Below the pieces are notes generated by a model. It saw nothing but the letters and a program-made list of their open reading frames with translations, had not been told where the DNA came from and ran no database searches. From positions 1 to 58,731 of the IMG/VR virus record IMGVR_UViG_3300023199_000106: a DNA stretch of 58,731 nt; one strand, 5' to 3'. Within the stretch, counting starts at the first letter, position 1, and every line of letters starts with the position of its first letter. The position numbers and the translations under genes are program-made. Below, in pieces: positions 44,001-48,410 of the stretch. Origin of the DNA: a virus.

Positions 44001-44234
44001 ATGGGTGGGCCGGCGACAAGCCAGGTCGAGCAGCTGTATCGAGCGCTGCTCGGCCCTGGCGACGTCGGTATGGCGTTCAGGCGAGCGCTACCAGCGTCAC
44101 AGATAGTAGTGGACCCAATGGTCAGCTGGAGCAGTTGGGCAGTCAATCCAAAAGCCCTGGAGCCGGAGCGAAGAGGTCTTGGCGTGCCGCTGGTGCGCCC
44201 GGAAGTAGTCGAGGCGCTGAGCAGTGACGGCTGA
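35028..44234 (+). CDS. Giant virion protein, 3068 residues; probable ejected polyvalent protein
   Basis: The largest gene in the window. Hydrophobic stretches at about residues 195-225, 350-375 and 445-465 could insert into membranes. Long coiled coils lie at about 830-900 and 1040-1320. A domain at about 1425-1550 carries VFGDN, GKGGQAIIRDEPNAFGIPTKR and PRDGLGSG, a widespread phage domain of unknown role. Near 1820 VIHHEMGEAIV and near 1900 FQEWFADNVGRWL look like a metalloprotease site with the second His missing. Near the C-terminus QIFSHLKGFMYTYHERVLRR and MAAGYVAVMIAADWL recall large polyvalent proteins of podoviruses and conjugative elements. It probably enters the host with DNA. Base composition is patchy. 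Confidence 0.75.
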   Translation: MASDPYSQDIIDSLRSHGIDVPDPVQPLTHQQRVRLGELNHEASVLDNFHSVKEQERLERLQQDTRTIRRHISQSEEDQQALRRRLLDTAAQPEPDQPPTLLDTMRVSGDRDFRLEARVALEDTTTPAGRGLRAAGQSLAAAVPGTEALIRGTFGDERGAVLAADRALRRQERAAEIGPDTSMRGVLEGDDSLVEWAAGAISAQAPILATFIGSGFVGGLVSRGLQQGAAQALRAQAVRTGATLAGTERRVAAQLLQLNRAREAHAAARTRSTAGAVGGRTTQLRYDRQRLAMAQEVHDEARELLVRHALKRARNEQIGSAVAATSAGVPLYGAETSQFLIDPEADATIQQRAAAGIGAAFVASLASMAPTVAVLRNVDMGASAAFQIQRATQSALTRVGGAAGRQAVYEGSAEAVAEISKTAVHGLINDNIEVFSNDQIWQYMEAAVVGGMLGGGIGGATAARGSDFRELSSWMMRLRPAGPSESLVIQSRSEAERSRSARRAQPENDQARQLYDTLDDETRAQQSFEGPGGFLEEFKWDRAETTALGNLVDGMDALEAGTLLRILVDPTAAEAAATPLESGAELSSLGSAAYERLAAVVGEGNMAATLDAARDSLLAQEAFLLRMDNLAFDTKPLAPAEARQMSRRIQGRRERIKAIRVEMQSEGIESSPAFNREMAAEMLGDRFGQDRVSVAVDDEELVSAELTKEGIQRDAGDEEFIAGTQEADLVVSFPFGPDDRAAGPDAQPRSTEGKTNIGPVGRVWTRNSEAARKQAEKINQRSGMDLEAGPGPAQVVPVAEAMERAKMSSEDIIAVAREHWVEDTGRGSRFRKEQAKKAADVAKVQAEVEQVRQRLAELKAQAPSPIAQIQEERNNLIARLEVEVESADDRVAAARLEIAKAYLNQFETVISERLPDSVSGREQRRFSDREANALILYKMPLNLEGHTRGELAGSPVAINIVGATQAMYGRIDDRQASGRSKEERQRSGERERAEGGTSRAEAGLDGIARAFSEAMAAMIERGVKFPPTIRGDTIVFRRAGGEAITAGELIGQTALSKKAARMIQDTDVAGLTRNRNRLQAALKATWMIQDTDVAGLTRNRNRLQAALKEAKGKEQRAALMQRIKSFNARIEKAKGLKEQRAALMQRIKSFNARIEKAEAAQEKQIKRLLDQAKGLERAVSIVGAAPFKKRSDASLKEQAERRLAVLNKKRTSLAAKGEQAGLIKNKKKREAAFDALTVEWSDWRAEQAAWVAIRDMLDTLTPKQTDARLTRARKRLARAKVALMEERLDRAYIALGLREGAQTNSRVETMKEFIRNEINGVNEAAFRDPDQGYVIFGEKVQLDEGHDIRVKELRRELKMLKKIEEPSQEQIEYIQLLQEALPDDFSVLLGPTIFAIKQQLEALKNRKPLATLASQTELGRIEVVARYSPETLRSNPEKVYVFGDNLVKKGKGGQAIIRDEPNAFGIPTKRLPSMSAQAFFGKNITEEKAAITAAIDELIALRRQGKTIVFPRDGLGSGRARIIQKSPEVAAHLSSELKRFRSLEQTEQKQPAQPAQPAQLAQPAATPEVKKSAQAVEQQLKIPESGKGSLANPHVVPMNFEISRPELRDKYKGSDGIAKLIRNKAWLATFRRPLVGVKQGHIFSIPLFLGKYQVIGFVKTDLKSGGWSIEAESTFSSQVQHGETQMLFFRVDEAQPAQPAQSAQLAQPAATPEVKKSAPAAAKRQVVEDAIVRATTQVNTAQRENEARYASRIIKGLKLAQTTLGSVISTAEAGKRVKGKNIDLNNHDGLVFQRINRETGEITIDIWVNETITDPAERLGVIHHEMGEAIVTSLAYKIDVGDAVAIIAAYNKWRAQAERGSQGAVIKSKRSLLNMLRVRRNDPTMIEQLTQAERDNLLDFQEWFADNVGRWLETNARPRGVIEKFFASVAAKLKQLMGLNRKEGLPETTVASMLNRMWDSKAPNGHIRKFNLWQQLTKHEALSRVSKIEDIVEEIRSQYKGPIDPKRALTGSVVAATQPHSIEAFWGIRDYIVAKMSSEERRALSRVFIRPSVQRSLKATYQRSAKAGQIIPSDPLSQLAVGYMLYTAGKLDLQPNSAKPFRAMSQWLHKVAGMVQAHDQAYQVLSAIQADVFSARETTLFAEAPSGSGLNRGAYVLESAQLRQLAQWEKLFNITEQLSNGAKGVNELIETLVDRADPSVFPKHLHANLIADMSGGVFTEEFLAQFKDQSDFVLNPDKTFEIQKIIGTEPLQHSAQAVYNLLSGSKDFLRNSLLGKAALGEAYRGRLMENLGFLGLQEALFTDVLQEGPGEGFINRKDWMSGAFQTEWESIWSGLTVDEQKNFREAFYRHEKPSTPAVQAALQRTNRFMRKLHKYAQEVGLLKGSRFDGNYRPWAFDARKVDLHSSRLLEAWTHQRYRKQWFKLLKKHYPDQYAIQEDFTSDADYQSYVRAWIASIAFENGFADNHRPNPDEVRTQPIAQALNRRELAFLDDPKLAPEADRQLLAGLFDDSINTTMAKYISQMVKKVEYVRKFGAHDEKLNRLYAQARELGATDKDVELMQNMVKSATGRHGLEVATFWKKIAEPINKLYKPVRDTGGQPFKSREDAMHALKSMTGSGEVVSVEGGFEVRRSITADPRRFRQNMSWVVVYQNWRLLAMAAFTNVADLAGIAFRTGNLFLAFEAYREGVGRVIRDVKGAKRPADVKRAEMDSVERLAQELGVVAHASVSDHLGLQYGSVHMTGRAKIWNDTLFKLNGMEYLTRAIRIMAVAAGRRYLAMHAQLAKDGVEGSIELLTQLGLDPADVRLDADGELTLMPIDRINEVLEGSKFATGIGVNEAINRGEKVDAKAAEVARDDRVKRALNRMVDESVLRPASWQRPTWMNDPNWQIFSHLKGFMYTYHERVLRRIIGRGIAGSVAPLIMAAGYVAVMIAADWLREIIQHGPEGDDRKERWGVKERVADGIHRSGLLGMYTVIPDMMKTHEFGRSMLAQMGGPATSQVEQLYRALLGPGDVGMAFRRALPASQIVVDPMVSWSSWAVNPKALEPERRGLGVPLVRPEVVEALSSDG
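38209..38498 (+). repeat. Two adjacent tandem duplications within the giant gene
   Basis: A 69-bp segment at 38209-38277 recurs identically at 38284-38352 (offset 75). A segment of about 60 bp at 38366-38426 recurs at 38438-38498 (offset 72). Both offsets are multiples of three, so they lengthen the coiled coil without frame change. Near identity indicates recent events. Confidence 0.9.
39678..40181 (+). repeat. 69-bp direct repeats flanking an accessory domain in the giant gene
   Basis: The stretch 39678-39746 recurs at 40113-40181 with few changes. Each codes for Ala-Gln-Pro linkers followed by AATPEVKKSA. The 366 bp between them code for a 122-residue domain (VVPMNFEISRPELRDKYKG ... MLFFRVDE). 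Recombination between the copies would delete or add the domain in frame. Confidence 0.85.
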
Positions 44235-44235
44235 T

Positions 44236-44493
44236 TTAGTCTTCGTCGTTTGCCAAGTCGACAAGGTGCTGCTCACCATCGGCGTCGGTCACAAACAGGC
44301 ACGGCCGCAGCGCGTAGGGGTCGGTCCAAATGCTCTCAGCGATCAGTGCTGCATCTAGTGGGGTTGGAGCGCTAAGTTCGATTCGCCACTCCACGATATA
44401 CTCCTGCTCTTCGTCAAGCTGACGCTGGCGGTCTTCTTCGTAAAGGCGGTCAGCAGCGTCGCCAAAATCTTCGTCTGGGTATTGTTGGCTCAT
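44236..44493 (-). CDS. Acidic hypothetical protein, 85 residues
   Basis: Start at the ATG at 44493, which has AGGAG upstream. Strongly acidic (YPDEDFGDAADRLYEEDRQRQLDEEQEY), then a strand-rich end (YIVEWRIELSAPTPLDAALIAESI, RPCLFVTDADGEQHLVDL) like small single-domain phage proteins. It is the last gene of the leftward block; its stop is one base from the stop of the giant gene on the other strand. Not recognised. Confidence 0.6.
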   Translation of the reverse strand: MSQQYPDEDFGDAADRLYEEDRQRQLDEEQEYIVEWRIELSAPTPLDAALIAESIWTDPYALRPCLFVTDADGEQHLVDLANDED

Positions 44494-44506
44494 TGGTGTT
44501 AATCTC

Positions 44507-44542
44507 CTATAGGGTTTCAAGGTCAATCATTACGTGAGTCAT
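44507..44542 (-). pseudogene. Eleven-codon remnant of a DnaQ-type phage exonuclease start
   Basis: The frame MTHVMIDLETL-stop begins with ATGA overlapping the upstream stop. MTHVMIDLET with Asp and Glu of exo motif I is the usual opening of a family of phage 3'-5' exonucleases. Here a TAG follows at once and no further exonuclease sequence is present in the 13 bases before the next gene. I read it as what is left after deletion, or a leader peptide of the same form kept for coupling. Confidence 0.4.
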
Positions 44543-44829
44543 TGCGCTTCTACCTCAATGATGTTGTGCGGCGCAGCCAGCACCATCAAGGTGCCGTTAC
44601 TGTCTGTGAGTTTGATAAAGCTGGCAGGGCCAACAATAGGTAAGTCGTCAACACCAGATACTAGTTTGATGTCGTTTTCGATGCACCACTTGGCAAATTC
44701 ACCAAATTTCATCGCTGCTTTTTTAGCTTTGCGGTGTACAGCAGGGTTGTCCTTCCCGATGTTGAGTATTATGCTGAAATTGGCAGCGTCGCCAGCTTCT
44801 TTAACGAGGCGGTACAGTTCTTCGCTCAT
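44539..44829 (-). CDS. Hypothetical early protein, 96 residues
   Basis: Helical first half (SEELYRLVKEAGDAANFSIILN, KAKKAAMKFGEFAKWCIENDI) and a strand-rich second half (LVSGVDDLPIVGPASFIKL, TLMVLAAPHNIIEVEAQ). The ATG at 44829 lies 29 bases inside the upstream gene; its ribosome site is within that gene (cgaagaac is weak). Not recognised. Confidence 0.6.
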   Translation of the reverse strand: MSEELYRLVKEAGDAANFSIILNIGKDNPAVHRKAKKAAMKFGEFAKWCIENDIKLVSGVDDLPIVGPASFIKLTDSNGTLMVLAAPHNIIEVEAQ

Positions 44830-45043
44830 AAAAGTCGATTCCTTTGAATGTTTTCAGGTAAACCAGTTTCCCTTGCGCAACGTCCACTCGGACCATACCA
44901 ATCAGTGCCCAGGGTATGTCTGCAATGCGGACCATCTTAAGGGGGCCTACGGTTTTTGTATGCAGCCCTTTCTCTCCATTGGTCATTCTGGTCACGATTT
45001 CTTGAAGTCTTGCCTTCTCCGTAGCGTCCAGGATAACGGCCAT
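44801..45043 (-). CDS. Hypothetical early protein, 80 residues
   Basis: A helical start (LDATEKARLQEIVTRMTNGEKGLH) precedes a compact part (GPLKMVRIADIPWALIGMVRVDVAQGKLVYLKTFKG). The C-terminus is basic. The ATG at 45043 is seven bases after the stop of the 26-codon membrane peptide. Overlap of 29 bases with the next gene. Not recognised. Confidence 0.6.
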   Translation of the reverse strand: MAVILDATEKARLQEIVTRMTNGEKGLHTKTVGPLKMVRIADIPWALIGMVRVDVAQGKLVYLKTFKGIDFYERRTVPPR

Positions 45044-45049
45044 AACGGC

Positions 45050-45130
45050 TTATCCGAACAAAGCGACGAAGGAAGAGATCAATGAAATACAGTCCAGTAT
45101 AAATGTGATCCAGCACATGATGTAAGTCAT
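45050..45130 (-). CDS. Membrane micro-protein, 26 residues
   Basis: The ATG at 45130 shares ATGA with the stop of the VRR-type nuclease gene and has CGGAGAA eight bases upstream. The product MTYIMCWITFILDCISLISS plus FVALFG is one hydrophobic helix with two Cys. The coupled start and good ribosome site favour a real gene. Confidence 0.5.
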   Translation of the reverse strand: MTYIMCWITFILDCISLISSFVALFG

Positions 45131-45555
45131 ATAGTTTTCTCCGATTCATTTTTTAACCATTGATCTAAGAGGACAATCAATCGGGAGTAGCATACGACGA
45201 ACACGCCCCCAATATATTTGTCCCTGTCGTTGATGGAGAGGAAAGCATAAGCATTATGGGTGTTGAACCCGCACAAGATAGCAACGCGGTGCTTGGTGTC
45301 AGCACGGGCAAATAGCCATTCTTTCTGCATATCAGAGCATTTATCAATCAGCTGCTTAGGATTCACTATTTCGCTGTGCTTCGCTCGCTTATCCCAGTGT
45401 TTTGCTTCGATAAAGCCGCACAAGCCTGGCTTGCGAAATATGTCCCAGTCAGGACGGCCGCTACGGTAGAGGTTATGAGTCTTTTCGATATGCCATCTCA
45501 GATCCCGCTCTAATTTTGGTTTGAGCCGGTTGAGCATACGATTTTCAGGCCCCAT
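45127..45555 (-). CDS. PD-(D/E)XK nuclease, VRR-NUC-like
   Basis: 142 residues. The catalytic pattern is SGRPDWDIF (Asp36) followed by GFIEAKHW (Glu50, Lys52), as in VRR-NUC and Holliday-junction-resolvase-like nucleases. The basic N-terminal helix (NRLKPKLERDLRWHIEKTH) may contact DNA. In phages such small enzymes process branched replication DNA. A hairpin separates it from the histone-like gene upstream. The exact substrate cannot be told. Confidence 0.75.
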   Translation of the reverse strand: MGPENRMLNRLKPKLERDLRWHIEKTHNLYRSGRPDWDIFRKPGLCGFIEAKHWDKRAKHSEIVNPKQLIDKCSDMQKEWLFARADTKHRVAILCGFNTHNAYAFLSINDRDKYIGGVFVVCYSRLIVLLDQWLKNESEKTI

Positions 45556-45584
45556 CCTTGTCTCCTGTTACTGCCTCGATAAGA

Positions 45585-45616
45585 CAAGCCCGGCGCATTA
45601 GTGTGCCGGGCTTGTG
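45585..45616 (-). terminator. 11-bp hairpin between early genes
   Basis: acaagcccggc (45585-45595) pairs with gccgggcttgt (45606-45616). No U-run follows on the minus strand, so it may pause or process RNA rather than terminate it. It lies after the stop of the 45634-46206 gene. Confidence 0.45.
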
Positions 45617-45633
45617 AAGGGCACTGAGACAAC

Positions 45634-46206
45634 TCAGCCTTCCAGTTTCGCCAGATGAGCTTCCAGTTTTTCGACAAGCACTTTCTGCTGTTCTGTGGCC
45701 TTCTGGGTACGACTAGCGAAGCGCTCCAGCTGCGTCGACAGCTTTTTGGCTGAACGGATCTCAGCCTTCAGACGGTCGATCTCGGCACTGTTGTCGGCTT
45801 CTGTAGCCAAGTCTTGCAGTTCAGCGTTCAGCTCGGCCAGGACGCCGTCACCAGCCGGCTTTGCTTTCTGAGGACCACGCTTGGAGCCAGGCTTCGGACC
45901 ACGACGCTTGGGTGTTGGGACTTCAGCCTCTTCGATCTTTTCCGGTTCAGGTGCCGGAGCAGCCCGCTTGGCAGTGGCTTTCTTCTTTTTTCGCCGAGTC
46001 GGTGCCGGCGATTCTTCTTCCGGCTCGAATGCCGGAGCAGCCCGCTTAGCAGCGACCTTCTTCTTGGCTTTCTTTTTGGTCCGTTTAGGAGTTAAGGTAG
46101 CTTCGATATCTTCGATATCTTCGACATCTTCGACATCTTCGACATCTTCGACATCTACGTTGCTCAGGCTATTTAGAAAATCGTCAAACTCGTTTTCATA
46201 GTTCAT
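45634..46206 (-). CDS. Histone H1-like DNA-binding protein with AT-hook-like motif
   Basis: 190 residues from the ATG at 46206 with AAGGAACAG upstream. An acidic start with repeated Val-Glu-Asp (coded by 9-bp repeats at about 46103-46155) precedes a Lys/Ala/Pro-rich region (KRTKKKAKKKVAAKRAAP, RRKKKKATAKRAAP) and KRRGPKPGSKRGPQK, close to an AT-hook. The C-terminal 70 residues are a coiled coil (LAELNAELQDLATEADN, LEKLEAHLAKLEG). It likely coats or bridges DNA. It overlaps the previous gene by 11 bases. Confidence 0.65.
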   Translation of the reverse strand: MNYENEFDDFLNSLSNVDVEDVEDVEDVEDIEDIEATLTPKRTKKKAKKKVAAKRAAPAFEPEEESPAPTRRKKKKATAKRAAPAPEPEKIEEAEVPTPKRRGPKPGSKRGPQKAKPAGDGVLAELNAELQDLATEADNSAEIDRLKAEIRSAKKLSTQLERFASRTQKATEQQKVLVEKLEAHLAKLEG

Positions 46207-46471
46207 GCTGCTGTTCCTTCTGTGGGTTGTGGGTATTCTGCAATTTGTGCAGGTGAGCACTTACGCGTTGAGCCGTAATTTGGCGTAAGCGTTTTTCAAT
46301 GCGGCTGAGAAACGACTCTCGCCGCTTGCCAGCCAGCTCAGCACGGTAGGCGCTGTACAATTCAGTGGATGTCATGGAAGTTATGCTGTTGTTCAGTTCT
46401 CGGAAAGTTGACAAGGCTCGAACAGTGCGAGCCTTATCAAATTTTCCGTGAACAAAAAACTCAGGACTCAT
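46196..46471 (-). CDS. Hypothetical helical basic protein, 91 residues
   Basis: Basic and helical (ALSTFRELNNSITSMTSTELYSAYRAEL, RRESFLSRIEKRLRQITAQRV), with a His/Gln-rich tail. The ATG at 46471 overlaps the end of the 46461-47177 gene by 11 bases. It lies between two putative DNA-binding proteins and may belong to the same replication set. Not recognised. Confidence 0.6.
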   Translation of the reverse strand: MSPEFFVHGKFDKARTVRALSTFRELNNSITSMTSTELYSAYRAELAGKRRESFLSRIEKRLRQITAQRVSAHLHKLQNTHNPQKEQQHEL

Positions 46472-47177
46472 CGGAACTGAAACTTGGCTCGCGAAGAATA
46501 GCTTCGGTGGCTTTGGGCATCTGAGACAAAAAAGCTGCCATGTAACTGTTGCCGTCTTCGTCCTCTTCCTGATAGTCCGAAGTCATCGCTTTGTGAGCCG
46601 AAAACTTAAACTTGATGTGGTCAACCGACATATCAAGTTCCACAACCGTGACAACCTGAGCTTCTGCAACGCCAGCCTCCATCAGCTTCTTGTTGTACAT
46701 ACCCCAGTTCTTCAAGCTGGCAGGCGGAACCGCCAAGAAGTAAATCGTGTCGTCTTCCACCTCATCATCATAGCGCATGAATGCCAAGTTGACCGTGTTT
46801 TTGCACGCCTTCCGATTACCATTACCAGAACCGAATTGATTCATAGGACAAGTGGCGCAAATGTCATTCTGACGTTTAGGACTGGCAGCAGCGGGGACAA
46901 GTGTGGCTGGGTTTTGACCCACAGCGACGCAAACTGGTGAATCCGTATCACCAGGGTTGTAGGCACCTTCCCAGTAGGCATAATGGTATCCCCAGTCTAA
47001 AACGACCATTGACAAACTGCCTTTGACCGAACTACCATCAGGGAAGAAAAATTGTTTATTTTTGACTTTGACGAACGGCATGGATTCGCCGCTTCCCAAG
47101 CCTGCTAAGCGTGCTGCCATGGTTTCTTGACGAGCAGCTAATTGTTGCTGGATGGATTTAGATAGTGCTGTGCTCAT
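46461..47177 (-). CDS. Zinc-site protein, possible single-stranded-DNA-binding protein
   Basis: 238 residues. A cysteine cluster ICATCPMNQFGSGNGNRKAC near residues 105-125 has the spacing of a zinc site. The N-terminal part is beta-rich (FVKVKNKQFFFPDGS, SLSMVVLDWGYHYAYWEG), the part after it too (FLAVPPASLKNWGMYNKKL, AQVVTVVELDMSVDHIKFKFSAHKA), and the tail is acidic (SDYQEEDEDGN, SFSSDES). Beta barrel, acidic tail and place among replication genes suit an SSB analogue. A strong AAAGGAGC ribosome site precedes it. Assignment is inference. Confidence 0.6.
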   Translation of the reverse strand: MSTALSKSIQQQLAARQETMAARLAGLGSGESMPFVKVKNKQFFFPDGSSVKGSLSMVVLDWGYHYAYWEGAYNPGDTDSPVCVAVGQNPATLVPAAASPKRQNDICATCPMNQFGSGNGNRKACKNTVNLAFMRYDDEVEDDTIYFLAVPPASLKNWGMYNKKLMEAGVAEAQVVTVVELDMSVDHIKFKFSAHKAMTSDYQEEDEDGNSYMAAFLSQMPKATEAILREPSFSSDES

Positions 47178-47189
47178 TCTGTGCTCCTT

Positions 47190-47567
47190 TTAGAGTTTGC
47201 GGAGATTGATACGCACGTCTTCCCGGCTATCCAGCCCAGGAATACCTTGTGGGTAGTCTTCCAACAGTTCGCGATAGCGGACAGGCGAAAGACGCTTTTG
47301 AAACAACGCCAGTTCTTTGTGACGTAGAACAAACTTATTGACCTTGTCCCAATCAGAGGCGACCGGGACAATCGATCGGGAGATCGACATAGTGGCAGTA
47401 GAGCCAGTGGACTTACTGACTTTCTGGGCAATAGCGGCTTCTAGCAGACGGGCTTTAATCTCGCTTTCTTTTGCCGTTACCTTGTCCAGCTGAGCTTGGA
47501 CCTCTCGTTTGACATCGCGGACGCGATCGAGTAGGTCAATGAGTTCTCCTAGGGTTTTTATATTCAT
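47190..47567 (-). CDS. Hypothetical early protein with coiled coil, 125 residues
   Basis: The N-terminal 55 residues are a coiled coil (LGELIDLLDRVRDVKREVQAQLDKVTAKES), followed by SKSTGSTATMSISRSIVPVASDWDKVNKFVLRHKELALFQKRL and a short end. The layout resembles proteins made next to recombination functions in phages. AGGAACAAAG precedes the ATG. Not recognised. Confidence 0.6.
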   Translation of the reverse strand: MNIKTLGELIDLLDRVRDVKREVQAQLDKVTAKESEIKARLLEAAIAQKVSKSTGSTATMSISRSIVPVASDWDKVNKFVLRHKELALFQKRLSPVRYRELLEDYPQGIPGLDSREDVRINLRKL

Positions 47568-47591
47568 GATTCTTTGTTCCTCGTGGAAAGG

Positions 47592-47822
47592 TTAGTTTGA
47601 CAGATGTCCATCCAAAAAGTCAAGTTGTTTTTCAGAGTCATCCAGATCGTGCTTAGCCAACGACGAATGTAATTGATAACCACTCTCACTTATTGCAGCT
47701 TGGCTTTTGCCTATCAGCCGCAAGGAGATTTCGGTTTCGACGTCCTCCTTGTTGTATGGTCCTGGAGTCATAGTGATAAGCTCGTTAGCTAGCTCTTCGT
47801 TGGTCAAATTTCTCGGGTGCAT
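47592..47822 (-). CDS. Hypothetical small protein, 76 residues
   Basis: I chose the ATG at 47822 because CGGAGG lies at good spacing and because TAATG joins it to an 18-codon frame. The product is helical with MHPRNLTNEELANELITM at its start and an acidic end (KHDLDDSEKQLDFLDG). Not recognised. Confidence 0.55.
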   Translation of the reverse strand: MHPRNLTNEELANELITMTPGPYNKEDVETEISLRLIGKSQAAISESGYQLHSSLAKHDLDDSEKQLDFLDGHLSN

Positions 47823-47878
47823 TATTTGTACCTCCGTGTTACCGTGAAGGTCAGTAAGCGCCTCACGTTGATGTTCAT
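47822..47878 (-). CDS. Coupling mini-frame, 18 residues
   Basis: MNINVRRLLTFTVTRRYK starts within the stop of the 47875-48399 gene (ATGA) and ends in TAA that overlaps the next ATG (TAATG). It is basic. It may serve only to carry ribosomes across the gap. Confidence 0.3.
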   Translation of the reverse strand: MNINVRRLLTFTVTRRYK

Positions 47879-48399
47879 GGCTGCTCCTGGGCGTATGCGT
47901 GGTCAACAACGCCAGAATCGTTGAACTCATTCCACAACAGTTTGACAATCTCGTCGTCGGTAACGTCGATAGATGCGCCGTCGAACCAGTCAAGATACCA
48001 AAACTCAGCACCGGTCATTAAGCCGTCCCGATCTGCGTAGAACCGAATCTCTTCACTTGGACCGCCGTAGCTGATTTGATAGCGCCAAAAACCGCGGTCC
48101 TGATTTTTGAACGTGCCGGCAGAAACGTAATCGAAGCACAGGCCGTATTCGCTAAATGCTGCTTGGCACGCTTCGCGAATTTTATCTTCATGCTCGTCGA
48201 AAAGGTCTTGAGCGAAAAGACTATCTTCGAAAGTTGTTCCACCATAGCACAACCTCCAGTGCTCGCGAGGATGAGACGGCATTTCGTCATTGATGGCCAG
48301 AAACTTAGGCTTCGGAGCAAGCATCATTTCAAGGTCTGTGCGACGTGATGCCCAAGTGTCAGCTACTTTACCTGCACAGTTTGTTCCATTCTGAGTCAT
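47875..48399 (-). CDS. Hypothetical early protein, 174 residues
   Basis: Start at the ATG at 48399 with GAGGTG upstream. An acidic, aromatic protein: LEMMLAPKPKFLAINDEMPSH, EHWRLCYGGTTFEDSLFAQ, DEHEDKIREACQAAFSEYGLC, then GFWRYQISYGGPSEEIRFYAD and FWYLDWFDGASIDVTDDE. The second half recalls small single-domain phage proteins of unknown role. It immediately follows the polymerase gene. Not recognised. Confidence 0.65.
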   Translation of the reverse strand: MTQNGTNCAGKVADTWASRRTDLEMMLAPKPKFLAINDEMPSHPREHWRLCYGGTTFEDSLFAQDLFDEHEDKIREACQAAFSEYGLCFDYVSAGTFKNQDRGFWRYQISYGGPSEEIRFYADRDGLMTGAEFWYLDWFDGASIDVTDDEIVKLLWNEFNDSGVVDHAYAQEQP

Positions 48400-48410
48400 G
48401 GTTAAACACC

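Noticed and set aside
35028-44234. N4-type virion RNA polymerase
   Set aside because: The length and the N4-gp56 coat suggested it, but no single-subunit RNA polymerase motifs were found in the giant protein.
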